Shown here: positions 59,884 through 64,000 of the stretch, piece by piece
How the letters are laid out: each line of letters opens with the position of its first letter
How positions within the stretch are numbered: the stretch's first letter is position 1
Assembly (NCBI RefSeq): GCF_002197645.1
Contig: NZ_CP021874.1
Span: 2,790,001 to 2,854,000, forward strand
Source of the DNA: Enterococcus wangshanyuanii
GTDB lineage: Bacteria; Bacillota; Bacilli; Lactobacillales; Enterococcaceae
Length of the DNA stretch: 64,000 bases
Direction: 5' to 3'
Position numbers and translations under genes: made by a program
The notes under the pieces: generated by a model
Told to the model about the DNA's origin: nothing
The model's input: the letters and a program-made list of their open reading frames with translations, nothing else
Database searches by the model: none

Positions 59884-61392
59884 ATGCGAAATTCTTTCAT
59901 GGGAAAAAAAGAGCGGATGAAGTTCGAATTATTTAAAGCAATTGTTTTCGCAAAAAATGGACTAAGCTTTAATGAATTGCTGGAAACCTATCATCTGACA
60001 AAGAGTACTCTTAGTCGTTATATACACGATTTAGCAGTAGAAGTAGAAACAGTATTTGAGGATAACGTACACTTGATTCAAAATAGTCAAACAGGTATGT
60101 ATCAGATTCACACGGAGAAAATGTTTAGTATAGGCTATTTGATCGATTATATCCATCTGTTTTATGTTCAAAAGAGCGGAATATTTTTTCTATTGGATAC
60201 CTTGCTGAAAAAAAATTACCCATCGATCGATGCAATGGCGCTAGATATGCATATGAGTAGCTCATCAGTGTATAAGCAACTGCGAGTATTAAAGGAGATG
60301 CTGATTCCTTTTGGTGGGAAAATTTCTTTTGAAGAAGTGTCTAGTCCATTAATAGGAAATGAGATCGGCGTGCGACTATTTAGTTTTTATTCCTACTGGT
60401 CCGTCTTTAAATCGACAACGTTTGATAATAAAAATTATCCGGAAGCATGGTTAGAAATCAAAGACTTTGAACATTATTTTGACCATGCAGACTCCTTATC
60501 AGAATCTCAGCAGGCAAAATTACGATTTATCCAATTGATCACCCTGAGGAGGACTCTTTGGCAAAAGAATTATGTTGCTCTTTCGGAAGATTTTTTAGCA
60601 GATATTGCTTATTTTGATAATAAAGAGCTGGAAATAGTGCCCGTGTTGAAACAACACGTCTCAAAAAAACAATACCAACAAGAGCGGGCATTACTGCTAT
60701 TTGCAACTAGAGGCTTGATCTACAATTTAGATTCGCAAGAAACAAGAAAGAAAATCGTTGAAGACTATCAACAGTCATCACTTGAAGTTGCTAGACATAC
60801 CACGAATTTGATGGAGGAAATAAGAATAGAATTTGATTTAAACTATTCAGAGGAAAGCTATACGATATTTTATTTCTATTTACTTATGTTGCTTATTTAT
60901 ATCAAACATATCACGATTGATATTTCTGGTTATTATCGAAATGATCTTTCCTTTCATTCTATGATCGACTATGATGAGACAAATGTGGAGACGTTCCAGA
61001 AAATCACTACGATCATTCAGCGTCAAGATTTTTATCCAAAGATCAAAAAACAAGCACTCAATGGTGTATTGTCGATTCTGACCCTGACACTTTATTCAGG
61101 GATTTACTTAAACAAAAAAGCTGGCAGTTTATTGATTTGTGTGATTTTTAATAATAATTTGATTTTAGCTGAAGGAATCAAAAAAATTATTTTAGATGTT
61201 TACAATCATGATCGGATCATATTTACTAGTGATGTACTGGCAGCAGATTTAGTTATTTCAGATTCTTATGAAAACATTGATCCCCAAACAGAGCACTTTT
61301 ACTTTGATGAACAGCTAAATCCAGAGCAATGGGGAAAAATGATCGACATGATCAACCAGATTTTTTATAAAGAGTTATTCCTAAGCTTATAA
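59884..61392 (+). CDS. Mga-like helix-turn-helix regulator
   Basis: 502 residues. Two N-terminal HTHs (GLSFNELLETYHLTKSTLSR; DAMALDMHMSSSSVYKQLR), a long helical PRD-like middle, and a C-terminal EIIB-like region (about 415-500; GSLLICVIFNNNLILAEGIK, DRIIFTSDVLAADLVISDS). AAGGAGACTACG precedes the ATG. It stands directly ahead of the 802-residue WxL adhesin and probably activates it. Second Mga-like regulator of this island. Confidence 0.87.
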   Translation: MRNSFMGKKERMKFELFKAIVFAKNGLSFNELLETYHLTKSTLSRYIHDLAVEVETVFEDNVHLIQNSQTGMYQIHTEKMFSIGYLIDYIHLFYVQKSGIFFLLDTLLKKNYPSIDAMALDMHMSSSSVYKQLRVLKEMLIPFGGKISFEEVSSPLIGNEIGVRLFSFYSYWSVFKSTTFDNKNYPEAWLEIKDFEHYFDHADSLSESQQAKLRFIQLITLRRTLWQKNYVALSEDFLADIAYFDNKELEIVPVLKQHVSKKQYQQERALLLFATRGLIYNLDSQETRKKIVEDYQQSSLEVARHTTNLMEEIRIEFDLNYSEESYTIFYFYLLMLLIYIKHITIDISGYYRNDLSFHSMIDYDETNVETFQKITTIIQRQDFYPKIKKQALNGVLSILTLTLYSGIYLNKKAGSLLICVIFNNNLILAEGIKKIILDVYNHDRIIFTSDVLAADLVISDSYENIDPQTEHFYFDEQLNPEQWGKMIDMINQIFYKELFLSL

Positions 61393-61400
61393 TTTATCGA

Positions 61401-61472
61401 AAAAAACATACTAGAATCAGGGGATAAAGCAGAGAATACTGCTTTTTAGTCCAGATTCTAGTATGTTTTTTT
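61401..61472 (+). terminator. Two-tier hairpin terminator
   Basis: AAAAAACATACTAGAATC (61401-61418) pairs perfectly with GATTCTAGTATGTTTTTT (61454-61471), an 18-bp outer stem, and inside it AAAGCAG (61426-61432) pairs with CTGCTTT (61439-61445). Confidence 0.85.
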
Positions 61473-61591
61473 GAAAATGAAACAAACTGTTTCGAAAATG
61501 TACAGTCACTTTCTGAAAAAAAATGTATTATTTCATATAGAATAGAAGTTTGTGTTTTTATACATATTATTAGAGATAGCAGAGGTGTATG

Positions 61592-63997
61592 ATGAGGAAA
61601 ATCAGAGTGAACATTTTCTTTTTGGCGTTCGTTATACTAGGTCATTTGATTTGGGCAGATCCTATTTTCGCCGCGACAGCTGCACCGCCTTCTGGCTACC
61701 CTTTAGGCATCTCGACTAAGACGAATTTGACTGCTGGAGGAACTTTATATTTTAATACGGATCAACTTCAGGAAAAGCAGATAGTGGGGCAGTTTCTCGC
61801 TAGAAATGTGACTTCAACAGGTTCCTCTGGTTTAGCTAAGAGTGCCTTTCAAAACTACCAGAATGCGCAAAATAACTGGACGTTAGATCAATTGGACCCA
61901 GCAGTTGTTTCTGAGAAAATCAGCGGCGAGGATTTGATTCGCTGGTATGCCAATGACAATAGCTTTAGATATACCAATAAAGAGCAGTTACATTATTACA
62001 TAGAGGAGGCGCCAACAGAAAATGAATTAACGGAAGCATTAAAATATTATCCTGATCTTAAGCAAAATTTTTCTGAACGACTCTATCAAGATTCGGTGCA
62101 AACTTTTCCTTCATTTGTTGATAATGGCGTTTCCAATTTTTCACAAATAGCTGAAAATATCCAATCAGTCAGTGACTATTATGCAGAGCTAACTGATTCG
62201 AATCAAAGAATGGTATTCAATTCAGCAGTTCAGACAGCAGAAATCAATACAGAGCGAAAAGTCGTTAATCCAAATGATTGGGGCAGTCAGTCTACGATTC
62301 AAATCAATGTTGCTTTGAAAAAAGAAGCAAAAGAACAAGCGGTAATTATTGTCGATGTAGATGGTCAAATCGATCATTTTGAACGTGCGCAGGATATTTC
62401 GATCAACTATACGAATTATGATCCAGAAACGATGCTTACGCCATACTTGATTCTTAATTATAAACATTTTCCAACCTTCAATTTTAGCGGCAGTACCTTT
62501 TTTCATGCGACCGCTTATCCAAGCTTACCGGGAGACGAAGAGTACAAGTTTGAAGGAAATCAAGGTATCTTTTTTGAAGGCAAATATGCCGATAAAGAAA
62601 TTCCCTTAGTCAAATCAGACAGCCATACGATTCCAGCAGACTTAAAGGAAAGAACGTATAAAGTAGCGACACATCTTGTTCATAATTTTAATGATGAAGA
62701 GCAGGAAATTCAATTTAGAAGTAATGCTTCCTTATTTATCGGTACCGTTTTTGCTCCAAGAGCTTCTGTCTTTCTTGATGATACACAAGGAAAGGTGCTT
62801 GGGAGTGTGATTTCAGGGCGTGATATCCATACAAATATGTCGATCAGCGCTGAGGAAAGTGATGCGACGTTTGATTATAATGACTTTCCAGATTTTGGAG
62901 ATATTGTTGGCGGAGAGGAGCTGGAAGCACCGATCAAAACAGGTAGTCGCTTTGATTATATGGGCTCTGAGAAAAAGCTGTTGTATCGTATTTCGCAAAA
63001 AATCCCAGCTTATTCTCAACAAAAACCGATCCAAAATATGGAAATCATCGATCAGCTAGCGCCAGAACTGGTCGTGTCCGTTCAAGATATTGTGATCAAA
63101 GATGAGCTGGGCACGAATGTGACAAATCGTTTCACCATAAATAAAAACGAGGCAAATGAACTGAGGATCTCGGCCAATTCCGAGAGCTTAGACGATAGCC
63201 GTTTTTATGGGCAGACCTATACTGTTGATTTAATTGGCAGTGTACAAATTGCTCAAGAAATTTTGGCAGATCTTACTAGCGATAAGTTTTTGATTCCGAA
63301 TACAGCGACAGTTACTTTAAATCAAGAGGAAAAGACGAGCAATGAAGCTTTGCTTGAGGCAGATTTAGTTCAAGGCAAACCAGTGACAGTAAAATACGTA
63401 AATGAGGATGGACAGGAAATAGCACCTGAAACAACCATAATTGGTCGAATCGGCAAGAACTATCAGACGAAAGCGGAAAGCATTTCGGGCTATACGCTGA
63501 TCAGACAACCGGAAAATGATTCAGGAACGATTTCTAACGAAGAACAGACAGTCATTTATCGTTATCAAGGACAGCTTGCTTTTTCTTCTGTTCCAGCACA
63601 ACTTAGCTTTGGGACTCATGAGCTGTCTGCAGAAAATAAAGAATATGCAATCGAATCAATGGATCAGGATATCATCATAAAGGATACACGAACATTGGGT
63701 TCTAATTGGCAGTTACGCGCTACATTAGATAAACCATTGACAGGTGAGCGTACTCAAGCGGTATTGCCAGATGCATTAGTTTACACGGACGGCAGTCAAA
63801 CACAGACTTTACATGCAAACACGTCTACAGTTATTCATTCGGCGGTGACAACGACGCATGATGAGTGTAATGTCAGTCAAGGATGGACAGCTTCAGAACG
63901 TGGCTTGAAGGTCAATGTGAAATCAGGCGAAGCACGGGCTGACCGATATTCAGGAGAAATTCGTTGGGAATTGTATGATGTTGTCGCAAATGAGTAA
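61592..63997 (+). CDS. WxL-domain adhesin with choice-of-anchor-A-like head and MucBP repeat
   Basis: About 801 residues, complete. Signal peptide about 1-28 (ending IFAAT); head domain about 40-440 whose SLFIGTVFAPRASVFLDD and GKVLGSVISGRDI resemble choice-of-anchor-A adhesin domains; a beta-sandwich domain about 445-600; one MucBP repeat about 605-665 (VTVKYVNEDGQEIAPETTII); WxL domain with SNWQLRATL and IRWELYDV. AGAGGTG sits 4 nt before ATG 61592; the ATG at 61589 is too close. Probably activated by the Mga-like protein upstream. Confidence 0.9.
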   Translation: MRKIRVNIFFLAFVILGHLIWADPIFAATAAPPSGYPLGISTKTNLTAGGTLYFNTDQLQEKQIVGQFLARNVTSTGSSGLAKSAFQNYQNAQNNWTLDQLDPAVVSEKISGEDLIRWYANDNSFRYTNKEQLHYYIEEAPTENELTEALKYYPDLKQNFSERLYQDSVQTFPSFVDNGVSNFSQIAENIQSVSDYYAELTDSNQRMVFNSAVQTAEINTERKVVNPNDWGSQSTIQINVALKKEAKEQAVIIVDVDGQIDHFERAQDISINYTNYDPETMLTPYLILNYKHFPTFNFSGSTFFHATAYPSLPGDEEYKFEGNQGIFFEGKYADKEIPLVKSDSHTIPADLKERTYKVATHLVHNFNDEEQEIQFRSNASLFIGTVFAPRASVFLDDTQGKVLGSVISGRDIHTNMSISAEESDATFDYNDFPDFGDIVGGEELEAPIKTGSRFDYMGSEKKLLYRISQKIPAYSQQKPIQNMEIIDQLAPELVVSVQDIVIKDELGTNVTNRFTINKNEANELRISANSESLDDSRFYGQTYTVDLIGSVQIAQEILADLTSDKFLIPNTATVTLNQEEKTSNEALLEADLVQGKPVTVKYVNEDGQEIAPETTIIGRIGKNYQTKAESISGYTLIRQPENDSGTISNEEQTVIYRYQGQLAFSSVPAQLSFGTHELSAENKEYAIESMDQDIIIKDTRTLGSNWQLRATLDKPLTGERTQAVLPDALVYTDGSQTQTLHANTSTVIHSAVTTTHDECNVSQGWTASERGLKVNVKSGEARADRYSGEIRWELYDVVANE

Positions 63998-64000
63998 TAG

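Noticed and set aside
1..64000. Mobile elements, prophage, CRISPR arrays, tRNA/rRNA genes
   Set aside because: None found by reading: no transposase, integrase or Cas motifs, no regularly spaced repeats, no tRNA-like cloverleaf stretches noticed.

Overview
The window reads as a low-GC Firmicute chromosome, most likely an Enterococcus or close relative. The evidence is the AT-rich sequence, strong AGGAGG-type ribosome sites with ATG/GTG/TTG starts, the housekeeping order cinA-recA-rny followed further on by ymdB, and a large block of WxL-domain surface proteins with a DUF916/DUF3324 partner and Mga-type regulators, which is characteristic of Enterococcus/Lactobacillales. No rRNA, tRNA, CRISPR array, transposase or integrase was seen. 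All assignments come from reading motifs; no database search was run.

Layout. 1-7 kb: a sulfated-sugar operon. It has a LicT/BglG-type antiterminator (5' end cut by the window), a RAT/terminator switch, a beta-glucoside-type PTS EIIBCA, a cytoplasmic Cys-type sulfatase, an anaerobic radical-SAM sulfatase maturase, a TauE/SafE-type anion exporter, and an aerobic formylglycine-generating enzyme with both copper-site cysteines. 7-17 kb: ordinary accessory genes (small exported protein, Crp/Fnr regulator, tRNA-dihydrouridine synthase, ArsR plus ABC-2 exporter, MFS exporter plus MarR, MerR-GNAT-UPF0145 operon, an unrecognised protein). 17-33 kb: a glycosaminoglycan (hyaluronan/chondroitin) utilisation locus. 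A secreted PL8 lyase cuts the polymer and a mannose-family PTS (EIIAB, EIIC, EIID) imports unsaturated disaccharides. A GH88 unsaturated glucuronyl hydrolase splits them, and KduI, KduD, KdgK and KdgA take the uronate to pyruvate and glyceraldehyde-3-phosphate. A GH35 galactosidase, a DUF2264 protein with a galactose-binding-like partner, and a GntR/UTRA regulator sit alongside. Near-identical TAACATGTTA palindromes mark probable operators, and a cre-like site precedes the lyase.

33-43 kb: MFS transporter and Rgg-like regulator, an Rrf2/NAD(P)-binding protein pair with a shared GTAAC-N7-GTTAC-like motif, TraX-like membrane protein, a frameshifted membrane protein gene, then cinA, recA (with an SOS box) and rny. 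43-64 kb: an oligopeptide-binding lipoprotein followed by a surface-protein island lying between rny and ymdB and continuing beyond ymdB. It holds an LRR/MucBP protein, Mga-like and OmpR-like regulators, a small LPxTG protein, two short WxL proteins, a WxL-interacting protein, a giant Cna-B/WxL-like protein, a short peptide resembling staphylococcal beta-class phenol-soluble modulins with an XRE regulator beside it, and an 802-residue WxL adhesin ending at the window edge.

The most interesting points are: two mechanistically different sulfatase maturases (oxygen-independent and oxygen-dependent) in one operon; the PSM-beta-like peptide; a DUF2264/galactose-binding-like gene pair of unknown activity in a GAG locus; and several signs of decay or rearrangement in the surface island (a MucBP repeat split between two genes, a degenerate sortase signal, a WxL-like domain lacking its first Trp, and a 1276-residue gene whose only good ribosome site points to an ATT codon).
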